From positions 28,353 to 92,352 of the forward strand of contig NZ_JAENBO010000005.1 of the NCBI RefSeq assembly GCF_016481305.1: a stretch of 64,000 nucleotides of DNA, in the 5' to 3' direction. The position numbers were made by a program, and so were the translations under genes. Positions 38,685 to 47,703 of the stretch are shown here, piece by piece. A model generated the notes under the pieces. It was not told the origin of the DNA. It made no database searches and worked only from the letters and a program-made list of their open reading frames with translations. The DNA comes from Streptococcus pacificus. Lineage in GTDB: Bacteria > Bacillota > Bacilli > Lactobacillales > Streptococcaceae. Every line of letters begins with the position of its first letter. Position 1 is the first letter of the stretch.

Positions 38685-39452
38685 ATGAAAGAAATATTAA
38701 AATTAATTCCAATAAAGGATATTCACAAAAATCCCTATCAACCAAGAATTCATTTTGACCAAGAAGCCCTTGAAGAATTAAGTTTGTCAATCAAGGAAAA
38801 TGGTCTCATACAGCCAATTATTGTTAGAGAGTCTGATATTTTGGGTTATGAATTGATTGCTGGTGAGAGACGTTTAAGAGCTTCTAAATTAGCTGGTTTA
38901 GAAACAATTCCTGCCATTATAAAACCAATTAGTGACGAAGATAGTATTAAACAAGCTATTATTGAAAATCTCCAACGCGCTGACTTAAATCCTATAGAAG
39001 AAGCAAAAGCTTACCAAAATTTAATCACTCAACAACAACTCACACATGATGAATTAGCTTTGTTCATGGGGAAATCACGCCCTTACATTACTAATGTTTT
39101 ACGTCTTTTAAACCTTCCTCAAGAAATAAGGAGGGCCTTAGAAGAAGGTGTTATTTCTCAAGGGCATGCTAGATTACTGGTTGGTATCAAATCAAAAGAA
39201 AAACAATTTTACTGGTTTGAAAAAATTCAAAAAGAGGCTTTAAGTGTTCGTGAATTAGAAAAAAAGGTGCACACTACTAAACCAGCCAAAACAAAACGGC
39301 CTGATCTATTTATCCTTGAAAAAGAGAAAGATTTACAAAAAAGTCTTGGTCTTCCTGTTACCATTAAATACAGTAAAAATGGAAAAGGAAGCCTAACAAT
39401 TAACTTTACAACAGAAGAAGATTTCAACAGAGTTATCAACAAATTAAACTAA
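38685..39452 (+). CDS. parB: ParB/Spo0J chromosome-partitioning protein
   Basis: 255 residues from the ATG at 38685 (GAGAGG upstream; the TTG at 38673 overlaps it). The ParB CTPase region has NPYQPR (near 16-21), the GERRLRASKLAG motif (near 67-78) and ENLQRADLNPIEEAKAY (near 97-113), followed by an HTH (TQQQLTHDELALFMGKSRPYITNVLRLL). No parA is nearby, as in streptococci generally. ParB binds parS, one copy of which is in ecfA1, and loads SMC. Confidence 0.96.
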   Translation: MKEILKLIPIKDIHKNPYQPRIHFDQEALEELSLSIKENGLIQPIIVRESDILGYELIAGERRLRASKLAGLETIPAIIKPISDEDSIKQAIIENLQRADLNPIEEAKAYQNLITQQQLTHDELALFMGKSRPYITNVLRLLNLPQEIRRALEEGVISQGHARLLVGIKSKEKQFYWFEKIQKEALSVRELEKKVHTTKPAKTKRPDLFILEKEKDLQKSLGLPVTIKYSKNGKGSLTINFTTEEDFNRVINKLN

Positions 39453-39454
39453 TT

Positions 39455-39690
39455 TGTTGATAAGATTATTTTAATAACACCTTTATCAACAGAAAAAAAT
39501 AGTCTCAAAACTGCAGAATTATCACCAAAGATAACACTTATCCACATATTGTGGATAAGTGTTATTCATATTGTTAATAGTTTACTAACACCTGTGGATA
39601 ACTTTCCTTATTTCCTCTTATTTTGATGGCTTTCTCTCTTTTTTTATGTTAAAATAGAAAGAACTGAACAATCTTTTAGGAGGCGCTGTG
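39455..39690. other. oriC: oriC region with DnaA boxes (upstream of dnaA)
   Basis: Three perfect DnaA boxes: TTATCCACA at 39538-39546, TGTGGATAA at 39550-39558 and 39593-39601. Weaker ones with one change lie at 39433-39441 (end of parB), 39455-39463 and 39483-39491. The first two sit head to head in a palindrome with 16-base arms (39531-39546 and 39550-39565). An AT- and pyrimidine-rich stretch (39600-39660) before dnaA is a candidate unwinding element. The dnaA promoter likely uses the extended TGTTAAAAT near 39646-39654. Confidence 0.9.
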
Positions 39691-41055
39691 ATGGGCAATG
39701 AGCAGATTTTTTGGAACAGATTGATAGAACTAGCTCAAGAAAAATTACGACAAACTGCTTTTGATTATTATATTGCCGATGCAAAACTAATCAAGGTTGA
39801 AAATAATATAGCAACAATTTTCATCGAAGAGAAAAATAAGAAACTATTTTGGGAAAAAAATTTGAAACCAGCTATTCTAACTGCTGGTTTTGAAATCTAC
39901 GATGCTGAAATAACAGCAGAATATGTTTTCGAAGACTTCTTAACAACAAGTCAGACAACAAAACAACCAGAGGCATTCTCTCAATCAAGGCATTCCTACC
40001 AAGAATTAACACCTATTGAAAATGACTTAAATCCCAAATATCGTTTTGATAACTTCATTCAAGGACCAGGAAGTCAGTGGGCTTTTGCGGCCGCAAGAGC
40101 TGTTGCTGAGACACCAGGAATTACCTATAATCCTTTATTTATCTGGGGTGGTCCAGGACTTGGAAAAACACATTTACTAAATGCTATCGGTAATTTCATT
40201 GTTGAAAATGATCCTAAAGCACGAATAAAATACATAACCACTGAGGAATTTATCAGTGAGTATGTCACTCATATCCGTTTAAAAACCATCGATGAGTTGA
40301 AAAATCAATTTCGCAATCTAGATGTGTTACTAATAGATGATATTCAATCACTAGCCAAAAAACCTGGCACGCAAGAAGAGTTTTTCCACACCTTTAATGC
40401 CTTAAGAGATAAAAATAAACAAATTGTCTTAACAAGTGACCGGTCTCCTGATCAATTAAATGATTTGGAAGATCGTCTTGTTACCAGATTTAGTTGGGGA
40501 TTAACACAAGATATTACGCCACCAGAATTTGAAACACGTGTCGCTATTTTACAAGAAAAAATAAAAGAATACACCTATGATTTTCCACAAGAAACCATTG
40601 AATACCTTGCTGGACAATTTGACTCCAATGTCAGAGAGTTAGAAGGTGCCTTAAAAGATATCAACTTAGTGGCTAGTACGAAAAAAGTTTCAACGATTAC
40701 CATTGAATTAGTCGTAGAAGCCATTCGAGCTAGAAAACAAGAAAAACCAATCATTAAGGTTATCCCGATTGAAATGATTCAAGAACAGGTTGGAAAATTT
40801 TACGGTGTCACCACTAAAGAAATCAAGTCGACCAAAAGAAATCAAAACATTGTTCTCGCAAGACAAGTCGCTATCTTTTTAGTGAGAGAGATGACTGATA
40901 ACAGTCTTCCTAAAATTGGTAAAGAATTTGGTGGTAGAGATCACTCAACCGTTCTTTATGCCTACAATAAAATCAAAAATATGTTGGCCCAAGATGATAA
41001 TTTAATGATTGAAATCAAATCCATAAAAAATACTATCAAACAAAGCTGTGGATAG
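39691..41055 (+). CDS. dnaA: chromosomal replication initiator protein DnaA
   Basis: 454 residues from the ATG at 39691 (AGGAGG 7 bases upstream; a GTG immediately before is the alternative). Domain I (1-85), a short variable domain II (about 88-110), AAA+ domain with Walker [10 protein letters not shown] (near 153), Walker B LLIDDIQS (near 213), and domain IV with the box-binding signature [15 protein letters not shown] (near 413). Initiates replication at the flanking boxes. The TGTGGATAG at its stop codon is itself a near-box. Confidence 0.98.
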   Translation: MGNEQIFWNRLIELAQEKLRQTAFDYYIADAKLIKVENNIATIFIEEKNKKLFWEKNLKPAILTAGFEIYDAEITAEYVFEDFLTTSQTTKQPEAFSQSRHSYQELTPIENDLNPKYRFDNFIQGPGSQWAFAAARAVAETPGITYNPLFIWGGPGLGKTHLLNAIGNFIVENDPKARIKYITTEEFISEYVTHIRLKTIDELKNQFRNLDVLLIDDIQSLAKKPGTQEEFFHTFNALRDKNKQIVLTSDRSPDQLNDLEDRLVTRFSWGLTQDITPPEFETRVAILQEKIKEYTYDFPQETIEYLAGQFDSNVRELEGALKDINLVASTKKVSTITIELVVEAIRARKQEKPIIKVIPIEMIQEQVGKFYGVTTKEIKSTKRNQNIVLARQVAIFLVREMTDNSLPKIGKEFGGRDHSTVLYAYNKIKNMLAQDDNLMIEIKSIKNTIKQSCG

Positions 41056-41200
41056 AAATGACCTTTTTCGCAATAGTTATCCACAAGCCTTCAACAAGGG
41101 GTAGCCTTAGACATATAAGGGATTAGAGGAGTTTTCCTCACTCTACACAGGCCTTATTATCATTACTATATATAATACTTATAAAATAAAGGAGTTTTCC
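41047..41200. other. DnaA boxes between dnaA and dnaN
   Basis: A near-box TGTGGATAG (41047-41055) overlaps the dnaA stop and a perfect box TTATCCACA lies at 41077-41085. The rest of the gap holds a small GAGGA/TCCTC hairpin (near 41127-41140) and an AT-rich stretch with TATAAT (near 41169) that should be the dnaN promoter. A bipartite origin around dnaA is common in Firmicutes. Confidence 0.75.
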
Positions 41201-42337
41201 ATGATTCATTTTTCTATCAACAAAGCTTTTTTCCTTCAAACTTTAAATGCCACTAAAAGAGCTATCAGTTCTAAAAATGCAATTCCTATTCTTTCTAGTT
41301 TTAAAATCGAGGTTAGTAAGGATGCAATCACACTAACAGGCTCTAACGGTCAAATTTCAATTGAAACAATTATCTCTTCTAGTAATGAAGATGCTGGCTT
41401 ATTAATTAGTCAACCAGGAGCAATTTTACTTGAGGCAAATTTTTTCACAAATATTATCTCAAGCTTACCTGATATTATTTTTGAATTTAAAGAAATCGAA
41501 CAACAACAAGTCCTATTAGTTAGTGGTAAATCAGAAATTACCTTAAAAGGAAAAGACGTGTCTCATTATCCAAGATTACAAGACATTGAAACGTCACATC
41601 CTCTTGTTTTAAAAACAGAATTATTCAAAACGCTAATCAGTGAAACAGCATTTGCGGCAAGTCATCAAGAAAGTCGTCCCATTTTAACTGGGGTTCATTT
41701 CACATTAACGAATAATAATGAATTGAAAGCTGTTGCAACAGACTCTCACAGACTTAGTCAACGTAAGATTAGTCTTGACAAAAATATTGCCCATTTCGAT
41801 GTGGTTATTCCAAGTAAATCACTTCGTGAATTCAGTTCAGTCTTTTCAGATGCTATTGAAACTATTGAAGTTTTCTTTTCTGATAGCCAAATCTTGTTTA
41901 GAAGTGACTCCATCAATTTCTACACAAGACTATTAGAAGGGAATTACCCAGATACTGATCGTTTATTAACCAACCAGTCTGAAACCAAGCTCGTTTTTAG
42001 TACAGGAGCCTTAAAACAAGCTATGGAAAGAGCATTTTTAGTCTCTAATGCCACTCAAAATGGGACTGTTAAACTTGAGATTACTTCACAAAAAGTAATG
42101 GCTCATGTTAATTCTCCAGAAGTGGGTAAAGTCAATGAAGAATTAGACGTCTTAGAATCAGCTGGTTCTGATTTAACTATTAGCTTTAATCCGACTTATT
42201 TGATTGAGTCTCTAAAAGCTCTAAAAAGTGAAACTGTTGAGATTCATTTTATATCACCTGTGAGACCATTTACCCTTCTTCCTGCAGATGATAAAGAGAA
42301 TTTTATTCAGCTAATCACTCCTGTACGTACCAACTAA
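41201..42337 (+). CDS. dnaN: DNA polymerase III sliding clamp (beta subunit)
   Basis: 378 residues, full length, with three clamp domains. Starts MIHFSINKAFFLQTLNATKRAIS as in other streptococci; internal HPLVLK, TDSHRLSQRK (near 186) and the C-terminal FTLLPADDKENFIQLITPVRTN are family-typical. AAAGGAG precedes the start. Tethers polymerase to DNA. Confidence 0.98.
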   Translation: MIHFSINKAFFLQTLNATKRAISSKNAIPILSSFKIEVSKDAITLTGSNGQISIETIISSSNEDAGLLISQPGAILLEANFFTNIISSLPDIIFEFKEIEQQQVLLVSGKSEITLKGKDVSHYPRLQDIETSHPLVLKTELFKTLISETAFAASHQESRPILTGVHFTLTNNNELKAVATDSHRLSQRKISLDKNIAHFDVVIPSKSLREFSSVFSDAIETIEVFFSDSQILFRSDSINFYTRLLEGNYPDTDRLLTNQSETKLVFSTGALKQAMERAFLVSNATQNGTVKLEITSQKVMAHVNSPEVGKVNEELDVLESAGSDLTISFNPTYLIESLKALKSETVEIHFISPVRPFTLLPADDKENFIQLITPVRTN

Positions 42338-42363
42338 ACTAAAATGAAAAAGAAACTCAACTA

Positions 42364-43245
42364 ATGAAAATACACTTATTAGCCAACCCTAATTCAGGAG
42401 ATAAGTCTGCTCTTGAAAAGTATGAAAATTTAAGGCAAGCTTATCCTGAAATTGATTTTAAACTTTACATTACGACTAAAGTGGATGATGAAAAAAATCA
42501 AGTTTCTGAACTGTTATCTTCTTTTAACAAAGAAGAGGATGCCATTTTAGTGATTGGAGGAGATGGGACTTTATCAAAAGTCCTATCAAACTTACCAAGA
42601 GAAATTCCTTTTGCTTATTATCCCTCAGGGTCAGGAAATGATTTTGCTAGATCGTTAAACATTAACAATATTGATCGCATTATTTCTGCGATAAAACAAC
42701 AAAAAAAACAAACCATCAATGTCATTAACTATGATAATGGCATCATTATCAACAGCCTTGATTTTGGGTTTGCGGCCAAGGTGATAAGTTTTTCTGAAAC
42801 CTCACGGCTTAAAAAGATACTTGGAAAGGTTAAACTAGGAAAACTAATTTACCCTTTTTATGGTGTTGTTTCTTTGTTTTGCACCCCGACAGCAACTGTT
42901 TTTTTAGAAACCGAACAAGAAACGTTAACCCTTTCTAATAACTTTTTCTTATCCTTTGCTAATAGTCGTTATTTTGGTGGAGGAATAGTCGTTTGGCCAG
43001 ATGCTAGTCCTTTTGACCCTAATATTAATTGTGTTTATTTTGAAGATGCAGGTCTCTTGAAAAATGTGAAGACCCTACTAGCTATTCTCTTTAAAAAACA
43101 CAAAAATACAAGTGCTATTCAACATAAGGTTTTTCAAAAAGTCACTATTACCAGCACAAAAGACAATTTAGTACAAGTGGATGGTGAAGTGATTCAAACC
43201 AATCAACTATCACTTTGCTGTGAACAAAGAGAGATTTATCTCTAG
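42364..43245 (+). CDS. diacylglycerol/lipid kinase family protein (YegS/DgkB-like)
   Basis: 293 residues. The DAGK catalytic motifs are VIGGDGTLSKVLSNL (near 60-75; GGDGT binds ATP) and YPSGSGNDFARSL (near 89-101). The C-terminal beta domain follows. It phosphorylates a lipid alcohol such as diacylglycerol, so it may recycle diacylglycerol from teichoic-acid or lipid turnover. It lies 26 bases after dnaN and is followed closely by the DUF951 gene. Confidence 0.88.
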   Translation: MKIHLLANPNSGDKSALEKYENLRQAYPEIDFKLYITTKVDDEKNQVSELLSSFNKEEDAILVIGGDGTLSKVLSNLPREIPFAYYPSGSGNDFARSLNINNIDRIISAIKQQKKQTINVINYDNGIIINSLDFGFAAKVISFSETSRLKKILGKVKLGKLIYPFYGVVSLFCTPTATVFLETEQETLTLSNNFFLSFANSRYFGGGIVVWPDASPFDPNINCVYFEDAGLLKNVKTLLAILFKKHKNTSAIQHKVFQKVTITSTKDNLVQVDGEVIQTNQLSLCCEQREIYL

Positions 43246-43260
43246 AAAGGATTTTTTAAA

Positions 43261-43458
43261 ATGTATGATTTAGGATCCTTGGTTGAAATGAAAAAGCCTC
43301 ATGCCTGTATTATCAAAACAACAGGTAAAAAAGCTAATCGTTGGGAAGTCGTGAGAGTTGGTGCAGATATCAAGATAAAGTGCACTAACTGTCAGCATAT
43401 CGTGATGATGAGTCGCCATGACTTTAATCGTAAACTCAAAAAAGTATTGGAGCTTTAA
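43261..43458 (+). CDS. DUF951 domain-containing protein
   Basis: 65 residues, the typical DUF951 length. Starts MYDLGSLVEMKKPHAC and contains KCTNCQHIVMMSR; the CxxC plus the earlier HAC suggests a small zinc-binding domain, and the basic surface a nucleic-acid role, but neither is demonstrated. It lies between dnaN and ychF in many Firmicutes; here accessory genes separate it from ychF. Confidence 0.88.
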   Translation: MYDLGSLVEMKKPHACIIKTTGKKANRWEVVRVGADIKIKCTNCQHIVMMSRHDFNRKLKKVLEL

Positions 43459-43483
43459 TCTAGCCAATAAAGGAGAGATTGTT

Positions 43484-44422
43484 ATGGTCAACAATAATTT
43501 AAATATTCCTGACAATTATCAAGGAAAATCATTTCAGATTGCAAGATTTGGTCTTGGTTGTATGAGAATGTCCACGAATCCCACTTCAGATAGAAAAGAA
43601 AGCATTGCAACTATTCATAGAGCTTTGGATTTAGGCATTAACTTTTTAAACACAGGTGATTTTTATGGTCCAAATGGCCATAATGAAAAATTGCTCGGTG
43701 AAGCCCTTAAAGGGCAAAATAGAGACAAGGCTTTTATTTCTGTGAAATATGGTACCTTTGGCAATCTCTTTTCAGGTGGCAATACTGTTGATGTTGGTCC
43801 CAAAAATGTTAAACAATACATAACCTCAACCCTTAAAAATCTTAATCTTGACTATATCGATTTGTATCAACCAGCAAGAGTTGATATCGGTATTCCCATC
43901 GAAGAAACGATTGGTGCCTTGTCAGACCTAGTTAAAGAAGGTTATATTAAACATATTGGCTTATCAGAGATTGATAGTGATGTTTTAAGAAAAGCTAATG
44001 CTGTACATCCTATCAGTTTAGTAGAATTAGAATATTCTATTACCAACAATAGTATCGAACAAAATATTCTGCCAGTTGCTAGAGAATTAGGAATTGGTGT
44101 TGTAGCTTTTGGATTATTAAGATTAGGACGTCTTTTTGAGTCTCAAAAAGATCCTCTAACAGATGTCATGACGGCTATAGCCAGTGAAAAAAATATTTCA
44201 ATTGTTCAATTGGCGCATGCTTGGATTTACAACAAGGGTGAAGATATCATTCCTTTAACTGGTGCTAGAAAAATAGCTCAGTTGGAAGAGTCTGTTGCTA
44301 GCCTTAAAGTAGAATTAACAGAAGATGATATTGCTAGAATCAATGAAGCTATCAAAATTAGCAAGATTGTTGGCCCATCTATGTCTAAATTCACGATAAA
44401 AAATGGACAAGTTAGTTATTAA
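43484..44422 (+). CDS. aldo/keto reductase
   Basis: 312 residues from the ATG at 43484 (AAGGAGA upstream). AKR barrel with LGLGCMRMS at the N-terminus and C-terminal NADPH-binding blocks. The catalytic positions are atypical: INFLNTGDFYG has Asn where DTAxxYG proteins have Asp, and YQPARVD replaces the usual YQxHRxD, so the tetrad His is missing while Tyr (FYG) and Lys (SVKYG) remain. I recall this variant from a subgroup of bacterial AKRs. Probably a reductase of unknown substrate. It looks inserted into the dnaN-ychF core. Confidence 0.85.
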   Translation: MVNNNLNIPDNYQGKSFQIARFGLGCMRMSTNPTSDRKESIATIHRALDLGINFLNTGDFYGPNGHNEKLLGEALKGQNRDKAFISVKYGTFGNLFSGGNTVDVGPKNVKQYITSTLKNLNLDYIDLYQPARVDIGIPIEETIGALSDLVKEGYIKHIGLSEIDSDVLRKANAVHPISLVELEYSITNNSIEQNILPVARELGIGVVAFGLLRLGRLFESQKDPLTDVMTAIASEKNISIVQLAHAWIYNKGEDIIPLTGARKIAQLEESVASLKVELTEDDIARINEAIKISKIVGPSMSKFTIKNGQVSY

Positions 44423-44534
44423 AATCGTATTAAAGTGAAAATGACTTAAAAATGACAAAAAGAAGACTTTTAAAATAATAGGACTCTTAAAACATCAGTC
44501 ATGATGAATTTTTCAAAAAGTTTTATAATAAATA

Positions 44535-44573
44535 ACGGCAAGTGATAACGACATTTGCCGTTTCATATTTTTT
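44535..44573 (+). terminator. hairpin before the DUF1275 gene
   Basis: 10-bp stem ACGGCAAGTG (44535-44544) with CATTTGCCGT (44552-44561; one G-T pair), then TTCATATTTTTT. It may end the aldo/keto reductase transcript. A TATAAT at 44524-44529 lies immediately upstream, so it could instead be the 5' end of the DUF1275 mRNA. Confidence 0.45.
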
Positions 44574-44592
44574 ACAAAGAAGGTTATGTCAC

Positions 44593-45255
44593 ATGGATAC
44601 AAAAAAATACGTTGTTCATGAACGCTTAGAATTTGGACTATTATTAGCTACAGTAGCAGGTGGTTTAGATGCTTATACTTTTTTAACTCATGGCGAAGTG
44701 TTTGCTGGTCTCCAAACAGGTAATTTTATTTTACTTGGTATTAATTTAGGGCAAGGTCATTGGAAGGCTTTGATAAATTATATTATCCCAATTATTGCCT
44801 TTTTTACAGGAGTTTTGGTTACTAGGTTGCTACAAAAGAAAATCAAGAAGCACCAACAACTGTGGTTTGCCTTTTTTGAGGCCATTTTGTTACTTTTTGT
44901 AGGGTTATTTTCCTCATTTCTCCCCAATCTTCTAGCTAATGCTGTCCTTTCTATCGCTGCTGCGATGCAATTACAAGTATTTGCAAAATTAAAAGGAAGT
45001 CCCTTTACATCTTTGATGATGACGGGGAATTTACGTAACCTTGCCACCTATTTTTTCGACGCTTATATTGAACAGGATAAAACTAAAAAAAGTGCTTTTA
45101 AAGATACTTTGTCCATTTTGACTAGTTTTGTTTTTGGTGCTTTACTAAATGGTTTTTTTGTCACTTTTTTTGGTCAAGCAACCATTTTACTCAGTTTACT
45201 TTTTTTGGGAATAGCGATTTTTATACTCGTAAAAGAGAAAAAAGCTTTTTTATAA
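44593..45255 (+). CDS. DUF1275 (YoaK) family membrane protein
   Basis: 220 residues from the ATG at 44593, with AGAAGG 10 bases upstream. About six membrane segments; family blocks are LLATVAGGLDAYTFLTHGEVFAGLQTGNF and AAMQLQVFAKLKGSPFTSLMMTGNLRNLA. Function not established; several members are thought to be transporters. Neighbours are accessory genes. Confidence 0.85.
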   Translation: MDTKKYVVHERLEFGLLLATVAGGLDAYTFLTHGEVFAGLQTGNFILLGINLGQGHWKALINYIIPIIAFFTGVLVTRLLQKKIKKHQQLWFAFFEAILLLFVGLFSSFLPNLLANAVLSIAAAMQLQVFAKLKGSPFTSLMMTGNLRNLATYFFDAYIEQDKTKKSAFKDTLSILTSFVFGALLNGFFVTFFGQATILLSLLFLGIAIFILVKEKKAFL

Positions 45256-45308
45256 GTGAATTATTTTGATTTAAATAAGGATTGAATAGCTTGTTGTCTC
45301 ATGAAATT

Positions 45309-45338
45309 CAGTGTTACAATAATTACTGTTAATTTTTT
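45309..45338 (+). promoter_or_regulatory. candidate promoter of the XRE-membrane gene
   Basis: TTACAA (45313-45318) with an 18-base spacer and TATAAT (45337-45342 region) about 150 bases upstream of the start. The leader contains an inverted repeat GCAACT-GTT-AGTTGC at 45406-45420. Confidence 0.35.
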
Positions 45339-45493
45339 ATAATTTGATTTGAAATTTTCTTTGCAACCATAAAAATCTTTTTAAATAAGCTTTTAGAGGA
45401 GATTTGCAACTGTTAGTTGCGTCAAAAAGTGCTAGCAAACTCAAAACAGAAGCGCTATGATGAAGACAGAAAATAAGGAAAGGTGGTCTAGTA

Positions 45494-45856
45494 ATGACAC
45501 TATTTGCAGAACAATTGAAAATGCATCGCAATAAAAGAAAATTATCCCAAGAAGATTTGGCAAGAGAATTATTTATCTCTAGACAGGCTGTTTCGAAGTG
45601 GGAAAATGGTGAAGCTACTCCAGATTTGGAAAACCTTGTCAGTCTATCAGAACTATTGGAACTTAGTTTAGACGAATTGGTGACAGGTAAGGAACCACCT
45701 GTACAAATCATTGATAAAAGTATGAATGGTTGGGAGTTTTTCACTAGACTAGGACAATGGTTTGTTAAGGTTTTTGGTCCTTATAAATGGTTTTATATTC
45801 TTGTGTTTCTTTATTTATTTTACTGGTTCTTACGTTCTAAAGGAATTGCTCCTTAA
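45494..45856 (+). CDS. XRE-family regulator with C-terminal membrane segment
   Basis: 120 residues. An N-terminal HTH (LSQEDLARELFISRQAVSKWENGEATPDLENL, about 18-49; the SRQAVSKWE pattern is typical) is followed by a linker and one hydrophobic segment near residues 98-113 (FYILVFLYLFYWFL). Membrane-tethered XRE proteins of this size often sense envelope signals. AAAGG lies before the start. Has a terminator of its own. Confidence 0.85.
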   Translation: MTLFAEQLKMHRNKRKLSQEDLARELFISRQAVSKWENGEATPDLENLVSLSELLELSLDELVTGKEPPVQIIDKSMNGWEFFTRLGQWFVKVFGPYKWFYILVFLYLFYWFLRSKGIAP

Positions 45857-45867
45857 GAATAATCATC

Positions 45868-45892
45868 AGCTTGCAATCTTGCAGGCTTTTTT
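45868..45892 (+). terminator. intrinsic terminator of the XRE-membrane gene
   Basis: Stem AGCTTGCA (45868-45875) with TGCAGGCT (45880-45887; one G-T pair), then T6. Confidence 0.75.
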
Positions 45893-45950
45893 CTTTGATT
45901 TTATGCTATAATAGTTGTGATTGAATTTTTGAATGGAGAATAGAAATTTT

Positions 45951-47066
45951 ATGGCTTTAACAGCAGGCATTGTTGGTTTACCGAATGTGGGAAAATCAAC
46001 CCTATTTAACGCAATTACAAAAGCAGGTGCAGAAGCTGCCAACTATCCTTTTGCGACCATTGATCCTAATGTTGGTATGGTAGAAGTGCCAGATGAGCGC
46101 CTTCAAAAAATTACTGAGATTATTGTTCCTAAAAAAACAGTGCCAACAACCTTTGAGTTTACAGATATTGCAGGAATTGTTAAAGGGGCTTCAAAAGGTG
46201 AAGGACTAGGTAATAAATTTTTAGCTAATATTCGTCAAGTAGATGCCATTGTTCATGTTGTGCGTGCCTTTGATGATGAAAACGTCATGCGTGAACAAGG
46301 ACGTGAAAGTGCTTTTGTTGATCCTATCTCTGATATTGAAACGATTAATTTGGAGCTGATTTTAGCAGACCTTGAATCTGTTAATAAACGTTATGCGCGT
46401 GTTGAAAAAATGGCTCGCACCCAAAAAGATAAAGACTCGGTCGCAGAATTTAATGTTCTTTCTAAAATTAAACCAGTTCTAGAAGAAGGAAAATCGGCGA
46501 GAACAGTTGCTTTTGACAAGGAAGAAGAAAAAGTTGTTAAAGGACTCTTTCTTCTCACTACAAAACCAGTTCTTTATGTGGCTAATGTCGATGAGGATAA
46601 GGTAGCTGACCCAGACAGTATTGACTACGTTCAACAAATTAGAGCCTTTGCCGAAACTGAGAATGCTGAAGTTGTTGTCATCTCTGCGCGTGCAGAAGAA
46701 GAAATTTCTGAGCTTGATGATGATGAAAAAGGAGAATTCTTAGAAGCTATTGGTTTAACTGAATCAGGTGTTGATAAATTAACCAGAGCGGCCTATCATC
46801 TGTTAGGACTTGGCACCTACTTTACAGCTGGTGAAAAAGAAGTTAGAGCCTGGACCTTTAAACGAGGGATGAAAGCACCACAAGCAGCAGGGATTATTCA
46901 TTCAGATTTTGAAAAAGGTTTCATCAGAGCAGTAACGATGAGTTATGAGGATTTGATGACTTATGGTAGCGAAAAAGCCGTTAAAGAAGCTGGTCGCTTG
47001 AGAGAAGAAGGAAAAGAGTATATAGTCCAAGATGGCGATATCATGGAATTTAGATTTAATGTGTAA
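45951..47066 (+). CDS. ychF: ribosome-binding ATPase YchF
   Basis: 371 residues from the ATG at 45951 ([21 protein letters not shown] upstream). P-loop GLPNVGKST (near 9-17), switch II DIAG, the ATP-selecting NVDE (in [11 protein letters not shown]) instead of NKxD, a coiled-coil insert and a TGS domain near the C-terminus. Obg-family ATPase that associates with ribosomes and affects stress responses. A TGCTATAAT extended -10 is at 45904-45912. Confidence 0.96.
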   Translation: MALTAGIVGLPNVGKSTLFNAITKAGAEAANYPFATIDPNVGMVEVPDERLQKITEIIVPKKTVPTTFEFTDIAGIVKGASKGEGLGNKFLANIRQVDAIVHVVRAFDDENVMREQGRESAFVDPISDIETINLELILADLESVNKRYARVEKMARTQKDKDSVAEFNVLSKIKPVLEEGKSARTVAFDKEEEKVVKGLFLLTTKPVLYVANVDEDKVADPDSIDYVQQIRAFAETENAEVVVISARAEEEISELDDDEKGEFLEAIGLTESGVDKLTRAAYHLLGLGTYFTAGEKEVRAWTFKRGMKAPQAAGIIHSDFEKGFIRAVTMSYEDLMTYGSEKAVKEAGRLREEGKEYIVQDGDIMEFRFNV

Positions 47067-47076
47067 CTGACATTTC

Positions 47077-47108
47077 AAAAGGTTGGAAATAATATTTCCA
47101 ACCCTTTT
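47077..47108 (+). terminator. intrinsic terminator of ychF
   Basis: Stem GGTTGGAAAT (47081-47090) with ATTTCCAACC (47094-47103), then CTTTT. Confidence 0.8.
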
Positions 47109-47133
47109 AGTGTTTAACAAAAAGGAAAAAAGA

Positions 47134-47703
47134 ATGACAAAAATGATAATTGGGTTAGGTAATCCAGGTAGTAAGTATCAAGAAACAAAGCATAATATTG
47201 GTTTTATGGCCGTTGACACTGTTGTCAAGGATTTTGACACAAGCTTTACAGCTAATAATATCTTTAAAGCCGATATCGGCACTTTTTTTCATAATGGTGA
47301 AAAAATATATCTTGTCAAACCTACAACTTTTATGAACAATAGTGGCATTGCGGTAAGAGCGCTATTAACATACTATAATCTGTCTGTTGATGACCTGCTA
47401 GTGATTTATGATGACCTTGATTTAGCGATTGGTAAGATTCGTTTGCGCCAAAAAGGTTCTGCAGGGGGGCATAATGGCATTAAGAGTATCATTGAGCATA
47501 TTGGCACAAAGGATTTTAAGCGCATAAAGGTTGGTATTGGTCGTCCTAAGGAAAAAATGACAGTTGTTAAACATGTTTTATCTCCTTTCACGAAAGACGA
47601 TAAGATAACTATTTTAAACACGTTAGATAAGGTTGACACGATTGTCAAGGACTATTTACAAGAACAAGATTTTGAAAAGATGATGCAAAAATACAATGGA
47701 TAA
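47134..47703 (+). CDS. pth: peptidyl-tRNA hydrolase
   Basis: 189 residues from the ATG at 47134 with AAGGA upstream. Catalytic and binding residues: GLGNPGSKY (N near residue 9), the general base His in [10 protein letters not shown] (near 20), the FMNNSG block (near 67) and DDLD (near 92). It frees tRNA from stalled peptidyl-tRNA. Overlaps mfd by 8 bases. Confidence 0.96.
   Translation: MTKMIIGLGNPGSKYQETKHNIGFMAVDTVVKDFDTSFTANNIFKADIGTFFHNGEKIYLVKPTTFMNNSGIAVRALLTYYNLSVDDLLVIYDDLDLAIGKIRLRQKGSAGGHNGIKSIIEHIGTKDFKRIKVGIGRPKEKMTVVKHVLSPFTKDDKITILNTLDKVDTIVKDYLQEQDFEKMMQKYNG

Noticed and set aside
45404..45460. Short TTG-initiated frame after AGAGGAG upstream of the XRE-membrane gene
   Set aside because: Spacing to the TTG is too short and the frame of 18 codons has no other support.
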